Part shown: piece by piece, positions 15,737 through 22,439 of the stretch | Numbering within the stretch: the first letter of the stretch is position 1 | Layout: each line of letters begins with the position of its first letter | Source: a bacterium | GTDB lineage: Bacteria > Gemmatimonadota > Gemmatimonadetes > Gemmatimonadales > Gemmatimonadaceae | Reading direction: 5' to 3' | Assembly (NCBI GenBank): GCA_021813725.1 | Contig: JAKAJN010000021.1 | Location: forward strand, 1 to 32,299 | DNA length: 32,299 nt | Translations under genes and position numbers: made by a program | The notes under the pieces: generated by a model | Databases searched by the model: none | Seen by the model: only the letters and a program-made list of their open reading frames with translations | Told to the model about the DNA's origin: nothing

Positions 15737-17271
15737 ACGACACGTCGCGCGTGCTCGACCGCCGCACCGCGATGGCAACCGTTGCCCTCGCACTCCTGCT
15801 CGGCGTCTTCGCGATGAATGATGTGCCGATGGGCGTCTTTCAGGATGACGGTCACTATCTCATACTCGCACGCGCCCTCGCGCTCGGCGATGGCTATCAC
15901 TACGTGAATCTTCCGGGCGCGCCGGCCGCCACGCACTTCCCGCCCGGCTACCCGCTCCTCTTGGCGCCGCTCTGGTGGATCGCGCCGAGATTCCCCGCGA
16001 ATGTGGCGTTCTTCAAGCTGGTGAACGTCGTGCTGCTCCCCGTTGTCGCGATTGCCATCCGTGCGGTGGCGCGTCGCCGCGGAAGATTGGGACCGCTGGC
16101 TGCGTCCGCGGTTGCCCTCGCGAGCGTCGCCAGCGTGCCGGTGCTCTTTCTCAACGGCCTGCTGTTCTCCGAGACTGCTTTCATGGCCGCCCTGTTCGGG
16201 CTGCTGCTCGTGCTGGACGATGTCGTTGCCGACGACGCGGCCCCCACGGTGCGCACGTTGATACTGACGGGGGTGGCCATCGGTGCGGTGACGATGCTCC
16301 GAACCGTCGGCGTCGCCCTCCTCCCGGCCGCCCTGGCCGTACCCCTGATGCGACGCCGTTGGCGCGACGCGGCGTTGCTGCTGGTTGGTGCGCTCCTGCT
16401 GCTCGCCCCGTGGCAGACGTGGGCATCGGCGCATGCACGCGCGGTCCCCGACGCCATCGTCGGTGCGTACGGCGGCTACGGACCGTGGCTCGCCGCGGCG
16501 TGGCGCGGCGGTGGACTCGCTTTCATGGCGGGCGTGCTCGCCGAGAACCTGCGCGGCCTGCTGATTCCGCTGACGCTCTTCGGGCTTGCACAGGCGCCGG
16601 CGCTTGTGAAGGGCCTCGTGGTCGCAGCGCTGGTCGCGCTCGCCGCGGCCGGCGCGCACGCACTCTGGCCTCGCGCTCGCGTCATGTTGCTCTTCCTCAT
16701 TCCGTACGGCGCGCTCCTGCTCGCGTGGCCATTTCCACCTGACCGCTTTCTCTGGCCCCTCTGGCCCATCGCGATCCTCCTGGTGACGGCAGGTGTGGTG
16801 GCGCTCGGCGCCCCGTCGTCATCGACACGAGTGCGATATGCGGCGCGCGCCGTCGGTGCAGTGCTCGCGACGCTGTTCGTTGTGTGGCATGCGCGCACGT
16901 GGCCGGGTCGCTCGTGGGAGTCCGGCGAACGTTCGATGGCGCATATGGGACTTGCCGCCGCCAGCGTGGCGGCAAACTTGCCGCGCGAGGGGCTTGTCGC
17001 CTCCGACCAGGATGCGATGGTGCACCTGTACGCCGCACGCCCCGCCGTGCCATTGCTCGCGCTCACCGCCGAACAGCACGTACGCCCCCGCACGGACGAA
17101 GAGCTGGCCGGGCAGGTGCAGGGCGTGCTCGACGCCTACCGTCCCCGCTGGGTGATCGTTGCCCAGCAGGAGTCGTTGCGCGCGGCAAGCATCCTCGTCA
17201 ACCGGGGTCGGCTGAAGCTGCTGGGCGCCGACACGTCGGGCGTGATAGTGTATGATGTAGTCCGGCCCTAA
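15733..17271 (+). CDS. Polytopic GT-C-like glycosyltransferase, copy B
   Basis: The 512-residue protein repeats the plan of copy A: first span, acidic loop with D38-D39 (GVFQDDGHYLILARALALGDGY), then LPGAPAATHFPPGYPLLLA, about ten further hydrophobic segments and a soluble tail with DQDAMVHLYAARPAVPLLALT, which matches SDAHVMVALYAGRKTIPVSMLT of copy A. The two arose by tandem duplication and have diverged well, so they may use different sugars or acceptors. The ATG overlaps the stop of copy A by four bases. There is a gap of 29 bases to the next gene. Enzyme activity is inferred from fold pattern only; flippase or ligase roles are possible for such proteins. Confidence 0.73.
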   Translation: MNDTSRVLDRRTAMATVALALLLGVFAMNDVPMGVFQDDGHYLILARALALGDGYHYVNLPGAPAATHFPPGYPLLLAPLWWIAPRFPANVAFFKLVNVVLLPVVAIAIRAVARRRGRLGPLAASAVALASVASVPVLFLNGLLFSETAFMAALFGLLLVLDDVVADDAAPTVRTLILTGVAIGAVTMLRTVGVALLPAALAVPLMRRRWRDAALLLVGALLLLAPWQTWASAHARAVPDAIVGAYGGYGPWLAAAWRGGGLAFMAGVLAENLRGLLIPLTLFGLAQAPALVKGLVVAALVALAAAGAHALWPRARVMLLFLIPYGALLLAWPFPPDRFLWPLWPIAILLVTAGVVALGAPSSSTRVRYAARAVGAVLATLFVVWHARTWPGRSWESGERSMAHMGLAAASVAANLPREGLVASDQDAMVHLYAARPAVPLLALTAEQHVRPRTDEELAGQVQGVLDAYRPRWVIVAQQESLRAASILVNRGRLKLLGADTSGVIVYDVVRP

Positions 17272-17300
17272 CCGGCATTCGCCCTCCGCCTCCGAACTCA

Positions 17301-18059
17301 ATGTACGCCACGCCGACTCAGGTTCCCGCCCTCCCGCGCCTGCGCGGTCGCACGCCCATCGCCCCGGGCGATCTGGTGCTGTCGGTGCTCATCCCCGTCT
17401 TCAATGAAGAATCCACCATCGAGGTGATTCTCGATCAGGTGCGAGCCGTCGCGGTTCCCAAGCAGGTCATCTGCGTCGATGACCGGTCCACGGACGGCAC
17501 CTGGGCCAAGCTCGAGCAGCTCAAGGCGGCTGGCCGCATTGACGTCCTGATTCGGCACGAGGTGAATCGCGGCAAGGGCGCTGCCATTCGTACGGCGCTG
17601 GCGGCGAGCACCGGCAACGTGGTGATCGTGCAGGACGCCGATCTCGAATACGATCCCGCCGACTGGCCCGGCCTGCTCGAGCCGATCGTCGATGGCCGGG
17701 CAGACGCCGTTTTCGGATCGCGTTTCCTCAGCGGACCGCATCGCGTGCTTTACTACTGGCACTCGGTCGGCAATTGGGCGCTCACCTTGCTGAGCAACAT
17801 GGCGACCAACCTGAACCTCACCGACATGGAGACGTGCTACAAGGCGATCCGCGGTGACCTCGCGCGCTCGCTGCGCTTGACCAGCGACCGGTTCGGTTTC
17901 GAGCCCGAGGTGACGGCGCGTCTGGCGCGATCCAATGCGCGGATCTTCGAGGTGCCGATCAGCTACTCGGGACGCACCTACGCCGAGGGCAAGAAGATCG
18001 GCTGGCGTGACGGCGTGGCGGCGTTCTGGCATATCGTGCGCTTCAATTTCCTGACGTGA
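17301..18059 (+). CDS. DPM1-like family 2 glycosyltransferase
   Basis: The 252-residue protein is a GT-A enzyme of family 2. LSVLIPVFNEESTIEVIL opens the fold, VDDRSTDGTW follows, the metal- and nucleotide-binding DXD lies in QDADLEYDP, and FGSRFLSG and the C-terminal TCYKAIRGDLARSL region match polyprenyl-phosphate hexose synthases (dolichol-phosphate mannose synthase type). It lacks C-terminal membrane spans, so it resembles soluble, membrane-associated DPM1. Its likely product, a polyprenyl-phosphate sugar, is the donor that GT-C enzymes on either side need, which makes the four genes a plausible pathway. The sugar is not determined by sequence; mannose or glucose are the usual cases. Confidence 0.82.
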   Translation: MYATPTQVPALPRLRGRTPIAPGDLVLSVLIPVFNEESTIEVILDQVRAVAVPKQVICVDDRSTDGTWAKLEQLKAAGRIDVLIRHEVNRGKGAAIRTALAASTGNVVIVQDADLEYDPADWPGLLEPIVDGRADAVFGSRFLSGPHRVLYYWHSVGNWALTLLSNMATNLNLTDMETCYKAIRGDLARSLRLTSDRFGFEPEVTARLARSNARIFEVPISYSGRTYAEGKKIGWRDGVAAFWHIVRFNFLT

Positions 18060-19810
18060 CCGCCCCCGCCGTCGAGGCCGAACCGGCCAGACCCGGGCCG
18101 CCGCCCCACACGCCGCCGCACATCGCCCCGCTCCCCGATCCGCGCTGGGGCCTTCTGGCGATGCTCATCGCGCTCCTCGCGGTGGCCGCGGCCGCCACGA
18201 GCCTGCGCAACGGCTTCACCTACGACGACCGCTGGATCATCGCCGAGAATGGCCGTGTGCACGACGTGCGTGCGCTGTGGCGCTACTTCGAGGAATCGTA
18301 CTGGCCGATGAAGAACGGCGCCGGCTTGTACCGGCCGCTGGTGATCTTCTTCTACTCGCTCCAGTGGGTCGTCGGCGGCGGATCGCCGATTGTCTTTCAT
18401 CTGGTCAACGTACTGCTCTCGGCGGTTGCTGCCGTGGGCGTCTTCTGGATGCTCGGCTTCGTGGCACCGACGCGCGTGGCCTGGCTTGCCGCCGCCCTCT
18501 TCGCCGTGCACCCCGTCCATGTCGAGGCGGTGGCCAACGCGGTCGGCCAGGCAGAACTCTGGGCGGCGCTGGCGTTGTTGTCGGCGGTTGGACTGTACCT
18601 GCGCGATCGCCGCGAGGGACCCCTGCGGCGACAGACCGCGCTGGCCATCGTCGCCATCTTCCTTGTCGGCATCTTCACCAAGGAGCACGTCATCGTCCTG
18701 CCGGCGCTGCTGCTCGCCGCGGAACTGCTGCTCTGTCGCGATGCGCCGGTTCTGGCGCGTCTGCGTCGCCTGCGCCTCCTGCTCTGGCCGCTGGTCGTCA
18801 TCGCGGCTGGCTTCATCGCCCTGCGCGTCCACGTGCTGGGCGCCGTCGGCGGCGATGTGCCGCATCCGTCGCTGTTGCATCAGGGAATGCGCGCACGCGC
18901 CTTCATCATGCTCGACGTCGTCCCCGAGTACGGGCGGCTCATGCTCGCGCCGCTGCGCCTGTACGCCGATTACTCGCCTCGCCAGCTCGAGGTGTATCCG
19001 ACGTTCGACGTGTCGCAGCTCACCGGCATCCTGCTCGTGGTGAGCACGGTGGCGCTCTTCGCCCTCACTGCGCGCCGCACGCCCCTCGTGGCGTTCGGCC
19101 TCGCCTGGTTCGCGCTGCTCATTGCGCCGGTGAGCAACGTGCTTCTTCCCACCGGCATCCTGCTGGCGGAGCGGACGCTCTATCTCCCGGCGGCGGGAGC
19201 GATGCTGGTGGTCGCCGTGGGCGCGGAGGCGTTGCGCGCTCGCCTGCGGGCCCTGGACTCGCCGCTGCAACGCCTCGTGCCGGTCGCGTGCGCCGCGGCA
19301 CTGCTGTTCGGCGTTGTGCGCAGCACGCTGCGCAATCCGTTCTGGCACGACACCGACACCGCGTTCGAGCTGATGGTGGCGGAGTCACCTCTCAACTTCA
19401 AGGCGCATTACGCGATGGGTGGCCAGTTGTTCACGCAGCATCGGTCTCGCGAAGGCGAGCGCCAATGGCAGATCGCGATCGCCCTGATGCCGAAGTACCA
19501 TGCCGTCTACGTGGATCTCGCGCATCGGTATCGAGAGGCGCATCTCTGCGACGCGGCAATTCCGCTCTATCAGAAGGCGCTCGCGCTGGAACCAGAGCTG
19601 ACCATCGCCACGGTTTCGATCGCCGCCTGCCAGTTGGAACTCGCGCAGTGGCACCGGGCGCGCACCACCTCGCGCGTGGCCATTGCCGACGGGATGTACC
19701 GCCGGGCGTTTCTGTACATCATTGACCGGGCCGACAGCGCGTTGGTCGCGAACGACAGCCTTGACCCGACGATCAAGACGAAGTGGATGAGCCGTCGCGC
19801 GAAGCGCTAG
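18056..19810 (+). CDS. TMTC-like O-mannosyltransferase homologue with TPR tail
   Basis: The 584-residue protein has a Pro-rich cytoplasmic start, then a polytopic GT-C region (about 30-435). Landmarks match eukaryotic TMTC1-4 and their bacterial relatives: GFTYDDRWIIAEN with D57-D58 in the first outer loop, YRPL, HPVHVEAVANAVGQAELWA, FTKEHVIVLPALL and YADYSPRQLE. From about residue 443 a tail of TPR-type helices follows (HYAMGGQLFTQHRSREGERQWQIAIALMPKY, DAAIPLYQKALALEPEL), about three repeats, that should lie outside the cytoplasm and could bind the acceptor protein. TMTC proteins attach mannose to Ser/Thr. GTG start, overlapping the GT2 stop by four bases. The next gene downstream is pilA. 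Confidence 0.78.
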   Translation: MTAPAVEAEPARPGPPPHTPPHIAPLPDPRWGLLAMLIALLAVAAAATSLRNGFTYDDRWIIAENGRVHDVRALWRYFEESYWPMKNGAGLYRPLVIFFYSLQWVVGGGSPIVFHLVNVLLSAVAAVGVFWMLGFVAPTRVAWLAAALFAVHPVHVEAVANAVGQAELWAALALLSAVGLYLRDRREGPLRRQTALAIVAIFLVGIFTKEHVIVLPALLLAAELLLCRDAPVLARLRRLRLLLWPLVVIAAGFIALRVHVLGAVGGDVPHPSLLHQGMRARAFIMLDVVPEYGRLMLAPLRLYADYSPRQLEVYPTFDVSQLTGILLVVSTVALFALTARRTPLVAFGLAWFALLIAPVSNVLLPTGILLAERTLYLPAAGAMLVVAVGAEALRARLRALDSPLQRLVPVACAAALLFGVVRSTLRNPFWHDTDTAFELMVAESPLNFKAHYAMGGQLFTQHRSREGERQWQIAIALMPKYHAVYVDLAHRYREAHLCDAAIPLYQKALALEPELTIATVSIAACQLELAQWHRARTTSRVAIADGMYRRAFLYIIDRADSALVANDSLDPTIKTKWMSRRAKR

Positions 19811-19850
19811 CCGTCGGATTCCGAGCGGCGCGTTCGCTAGTCAATATTTA

Positions 19851-19860
19851 GACAGCTGTC
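19851..19860. promoter_or_regulatory. Palindrome GACAGCTGTC, candidate PilR enhancer site
   Basis: GACAGCTGTC is a perfect 10-base palindrome about 150 bases upstream of the -24 element of the pilA promoter. It contains CTGTC on each strand, which agrees with the (C/G)TGTC core reported for PilR binding in Pseudomonas aeruginosa. The distance suits a sigma-54 enhancer. Binding is inferred. Confidence 0.4.
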
Positions 19861-20005
19861 CAAAAGAGAGCCATGATCGACCTCGGGGGCCTCTGGCGAT
19901 CTGCCAATTGTCGGTGCAATCCGCGCCCTGATGTAACGACCTGACGTCGTCGTTGTTGATGGTTAAATACATAAAAGACAACTGGTTAGCGGTACGAAAT
20001 CGGCG

Positions 20006-20021
20006 TGGCAAGGCAATTGCA
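20006..20021 (+). promoter_or_regulatory. Sigma-54 (-24/-12) promoter of pilA
   Basis: TGGCAAGGCAATTGCA matches the sigma-54 consensus TGGCAC-N5-TTGCA at ten of the eleven defined positions, with GG and GC separated by exactly ten bases (GG at 20007-20008, GC at 20019-20020). The predicted start is near 20032, 87 bases before the pilA ATG. A PilR-type sigma-54 activator is encoded 6 kb upstream in the same block. This is the strongest regulatory site in the window. Confidence 0.82.
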
Positions 20022-20118
20022 CGTGTGACGGTCCGCGAATCCGAACGTCCGTCCGTTGCGTCGCTCGCGAAGTTCGCTCGTGACGCCGATTCTCACCCTC
20101 GCGCTGGAGACCTACCGA

Positions 20119-20493
20119 ATGCTTTCGAACAAGAAAGGCTTCACCCTGATCGAGCTCCTGATCGTCGTCGTGATCATCGGCATTCTGGCCGCCATCGCGA
20201 TTCCGAAGTTCGCGAACACGAAGGAAAAGGCCTATGTGGCCTCGATGAAGTCCGACCTTCGCAACCTCGTGACCGCTCAGGAAGCGTATTTCTCGGACAA
20301 CAACAGCACCTACGCCTCGTCGATCACCGCCATGGGCACGAACTACAAGGCCTCCAGCGGCGTGACCGTGACGATGGGTACGGTGACGGCGACGGGGTGG
20401 ACGGCCACGGCCGGCCACGCGTCGACGACGAAGACCTGCGCCATCTCCGTGGGCGGCACGGCCACGAACGAAGGCGAGCCGGTCTGCACCTGA
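20119..20493 (+). CDS. pilA: Major type IVa pilin PilA
   Basis: The 124-residue prepilin has a six-residue leader with two Lys and the cleavage site after G7, then the methylated Phe and E12 in FTLIELLIVVVIIGILAAIAIPKF. The prepilin peptidase PilD (not in this window) would cut there. A short globular part follows with C107 and C123, the expected D-loop disulfide, and a Ser/Thr-rich stretch from about residue 61 to 105 (STYASSITAMG, VTVTMGTVTATG, HASTTKTC), a good O-glycosylation target. The protein is short for a type IVa pilin (commonly about 145-160). ATG at 20119 gives the short leader; a longer upstream frame does not. A strong terminator follows, so it is transcribed alone. Confidence 0.95.
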   Translation: MLSNKKGFTLIELLIVVVIIGILAAIAIPKFANTKEKAYVASMKSDLRNLVTAQEAYFSDNNSTYASSITAMGTNYKASSGVTVTMGTVTATGWTATAGHASTTKTCAISVGGTATNEGEPVCT

Positions 20494-20512
20494 TCTGACC
20501 GACTGACGAACG

Positions 20513-20542
20513 CGATGGGCCGGGAGCGATCCCGGCCCATCG
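20513..20542 (+). terminator. Rho-independent terminator of pilA
   Basis: Bases 20513-20525 (CGATGGGCCGGGA) pair without mismatch with 20530-20542 around a GCGA tetraloop of the stable GNRA type, and GTTTT follows at once (20544-20548 is GTTTT). It starts 20 bases past the pilA stop. It should separate strong pilA transcription from the minor-pilin genes. Confidence 0.88.
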
Positions 20543-20623
20543 TGTTTTCACGCCGGATGGCTTCGATGTCGGACGGCGGGAAATGATGATGCACGCCGGC
20601 CCGGGCCTTCCCATGGTGTCGGC

Positions 20624-20965
20624 ATGCGCAGCCTCCACGCCTTCTCGATTGTCGAGCTTCTCACCGCGCTGGTCCTGCTCGCGGTCGGCCTCGCTGCCTT
20701 CGCGCGCGCCGCCGCTGCGGTCGCCCGCCTTGACGCCGACGCCCGGCTGACGCGCGCTGTCGCCGAGGCGATGCAGGCGCGCCTTGACTCGCTCGCGCTG
20801 GCCTGTTCGGGCGCGCGCGGAGGCGAAGCGCATGGGGACGGCATCTCCGAACGGTGGTTCGTCCTGGCGGACAGCGGCCACCTCACGTTAATCGACACCA
20901 TCGTGGTGCCATCGCGGCCGCGCCTCACCCGAGGAATGACCGCCACCGTCCGGTGCACCCCGTGA
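20624..20965 (+). CDS. Minor pilin / pseudopilin, PilV-like
   Basis: The 113-residue protein starts MRSLHAFSIVELLTALVLLAVGL: a short basic leader, then a type IV pilin hydrophobic helix with Glu at position +5 (FSIVE). The residue before the cut is Ala, not the usual Gly. The rest is short, with an Ala/Arg-rich helix and a small beta part. Its place first in a row of three pilin-like genes before pilMNOPQ suggests a priming minor pilin, near PilV or GspI in type; the exact orthologue is not certain. No ribosome-binding site is visible. The stop overlaps the next GTG by four bases. Confidence 0.75.
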   Translation: MRSLHAFSIVELLTALVLLAVGLAAFARAAAAVARLDADARLTRAVAEAMQARLDSLALACSGARGGEAHGDGISERWFVLADSGHLTLIDTIVVPSRPRLTRGMTATVRCTP

Positions 20966-21717
20966 TCCGGCGTCGCGGTGTGGGTCTCCCCGAGCTGCTC
21001 GTGGCGCTCGCACTCTCCGGTGTCGTGATGGCCGCCGCGACGCGCGCTCTCGCCCTGCACCTGCAGCTCCAACGCGCTCGCGAGACGCAGGCGCGCGCCG
21101 ACGAGATCGCCCACGATGTCCTCGCCGTTCTGCGCGCGGAGGCCGGACGTGCCCTCGGTGCGCCGCTCGTGCTCGGCGACACCGCGCTCGACGTGGCGTC
21201 GCAACGCATCCTCGCCACTCCGTGTGAGCGCGCGGCCCTGCGCCTCGTTGTTTCGGCGGCCGACCCCTGGTGGAGCCCGCCGCGCGCGGGGGACTCGGTG
21301 GCCCTGCTTGACACGCTCACCCGTTCCGAGTGGCGCACCACCGTCGCGGCCGTCGGCTCCCTGCGGCGATCCGTCGCCTGCCCACTTGGCGGCACGCGAC
21401 TCACGCTCTCCGACACGCCACCGGCCACCGTGCCGGCGCTCACCGTTCCGGTGAGGGTCTGGCGACGCGTCCGGTACACGATCTACCGGTCTTCGGACGG
21501 GTACTGGTGGTTCGGCGAGCGAAGCTGCGCGAGCGCGTGCGGAAGCGCGCAGCCAATTGCGGGGCCCCTGCGTTCGGCGAGCCAGCATGGACTGCGGCTC
21601 TTGCCTGTCCTCAATGGAACGGGACGTCCGACCGCCATTGACGTGGAGGTACGCGCCGAATTTCACAGCCATTCGTCCGTTCGCCAGGCGCGCCTCACGA
21701 TTGCCTCGTCGCCGTGA
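20962..21717 (+). CDS. Minor pilin, PilW-like
   Basis: The 251-residue product starts at GTG 20962 with a leader MIRRRG followed by VGLPELLVALALSGVVMAAATRALALHLQLQR: the pilin N-terminal helix with Gly at -1 and Glu at +5, but Val where Phe/Met is usual. Length and pattern (long C-terminal beta-rich domain with WRRVRYTIYRSSDGYWWFGERSC) fit PilW or GspJ. I reject the longer open frame from 20854, since this start gives the pilin leader and overlaps the upstream stop as GTGA. PilW-type proteins form part of the pilus tip initiation complex. The stop overlaps the next GTG. Confidence 0.76.
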   Translation: MIRRRGVGLPELLVALALSGVVMAAATRALALHLQLQRARETQARADEIAHDVLAVLRAEAGRALGAPLVLGDTALDVASQRILATPCERAALRLVVSAADPWWSPPRAGDSVALLDTLTRSEWRTTVAAVGSLRRSVACPLGGTRLTLSDTPPATVPALTVPVRVWRRVRYTIYRSSDGYWWFGERSCASACGSAQPIAGPLRSASQHGLRLLPVLNGTGRPTAIDVEVRAEFHSHSSVRQARLTIASSP

Positions 21718-22160
21718 GTCGCCGCGCATTCGCCCTTCCCGTGGTGCTGGCTGCGATGGTCCTGATGGCGATGGTCGTGGCGGTGGGCGCGCAGCGTGCC
21801 CTGCGCTCGATGCGCCAGGCGGGGCTCGAACTGGCCCGGGTGGAGCTGGCGATTGCCGTGGCGGGCGGACAGTCGGCCGGCCTTGATTCGGTGGGTATCA
21901 GGGCGTGTTGCCCCGTCATCATCCCCGGGGCGCTCATCGCCTCGGGCGAGGCGGTCACCGGGCGGGCCCGTGCGCGCTGGACCCTCGTGGGCGCCGCACC
22001 GCCGTTCGCCGCGATGGACCTCACCGCTGAAACGCCGGTCTATGGCGGGAACGCCCGGGTGCGGCACCGCCTGCTGCTGGCGTGGGAACCGGACTCCACG
22101 GGGCTCGGCCGATGGGTGCCGCTCGCCGGCTTGGGCTGGACCCGCGTGCCATCTCCGTGA
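21714..22160 (+). CDS. Minor pilin, PilX/GspK-like
   Basis: The 148-residue product starts at GTG 21714 as MSRRAFALPVVLAAMVLMAMVVAVGAQRALRSMRQ: a basic leader, a possible cut before FALPV, and a hydrophobic helix that lacks Glu at +5. Lack of Glu5 is known for GspK and PilX, which occupy the tip and need no partner ahead of them. Two adjacent Cys occur at about residues 65-66 (RACCPV). It ends the minor-pilin row. The hydrophobic N-terminal helix is clear; the rest gives no motif. A simple membrane-anchored protein is the alternative. Confidence 0.68.
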   Translation: MSRRAFALPVVLAAMVLMAMVVAVGAQRALRSMRQAGLELARVELAIAVAGGQSAGLDSVGIRACCPVIIPGALIASGEAVTGRARARWTLVGAAPPFAAMDLTAETPVYGGNARVRHRLLLAWEPDSTGLGRWVPLAGLGWTRVPSP

Positions 22161-22439
22161 CTGTCCGACTGTTACCTATATCCCCCCCCGCTCGTGATAA
22201 TGGGGCGGAACCCTCGCCAAGCCGGCAATTCCGCCGGTTCGAGGGGGGAACGCCGCAGAGTGCTGAGTTGGCGTAACTGCAAGCCAAGCCAGCAATTTGC
22301 GCCTGTCACAACTATTGACCGCGTGTGGTGACCGTCTGCAACTTTGCGGTTCCGGCACGCGAACACGTCGTCCATCGTCGGGAGGCCGCGCGGTGCGCGG
22401 TTGCCTGATCGCACTCCTCGCCTGAGGGCCGGTTCGCAG
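22161..22439 (+). ncRNA. Structured, repeat-bearing leader upstream of pilM
   Basis: This 279-base gap holds no credible gene. It contains a C8 run (22182-22189), a hairpin 22211-22245 (CCCTCG with CGAGGG, then AGCCGGC with GCCGGTT, loop AATTCC), a second stem ACGCC 22250-22254 with GGCGT 22270-22274, and a third GTCAC 22305-22309 with GTGAC 22328-22332. The C8 run can pair instead with the G6 run at 22243-22248, which competes with the first hairpin. TTGACC at 22315-22320 is a possible -35 but has a poor -10. I tested it by eye against c-di-GMP, cobalamin, fluoride, TPP and SAH riboswitches and found no match. Confidence 0.35.
22216..22297 (+). repeat. Direct repeat pair in the pilM leader
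   Basis: GCCAAGCCGGCAATT (22216-22230) recurs as GCCAAGCCAGCAATT (22283-22297), one mismatch in 15, with starts 67 bases apart. The first copy lies in the stem of the hairpin at 22211-22245; the second is single-stranded in the simple fold. They may be protein-binding sites on DNA or alternative pairing partners in RNA. Confidence 0.6.

Larger units (their letters stand above)
19811..20118 (+). promoter_or_regulatory. pilA upstream regulatory region (308 bases, no gene)
   Basis: This gap is the most AT-rich part of the window and holds no credible gene. It contains a perfect palindrome at 19851-19860, a TTGTC at 19908-19912, an AT-rich stretch at about 19959-19980 (GGTTAAATACATAAAAG) that could bend, and a sigma-54 promoter at 20006-20021. 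The layout of distant site, flexible DNA and -24/-12 promoter is that of an enhancer-controlled gene. From the predicted start near 20032 the pilA leader is about 87 bases. No strong terminator for the upstream operon was seen in it. Confidence 0.7.

Noticed and set aside
17978-19348. A 456-codon open frame on the minus strand
   Set aside because: It is antisense to the TMTC-like gene and has no recognisable domain.
20854-20961. A longer N-terminus for the PilW-like gene
   Set aside because: The extension overlaps the previous pilin gene and hides the pilin leader; the GTG at 20962 gives both the leader and the four-base overlap.
22327-22339. A second sigma-54-like promoter (GG...GC) before pilM
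   Set aside because: GG and GC are nine bases apart, not ten, and the flanking bases fit poorly.
22161-22439. A known c-di-GMP-I riboswitch in front of pilM
   Set aside because: The conserved GGCAAACC and ACGCAAAGCC elements are absent; pairing of the G and C runs alone is not enough.
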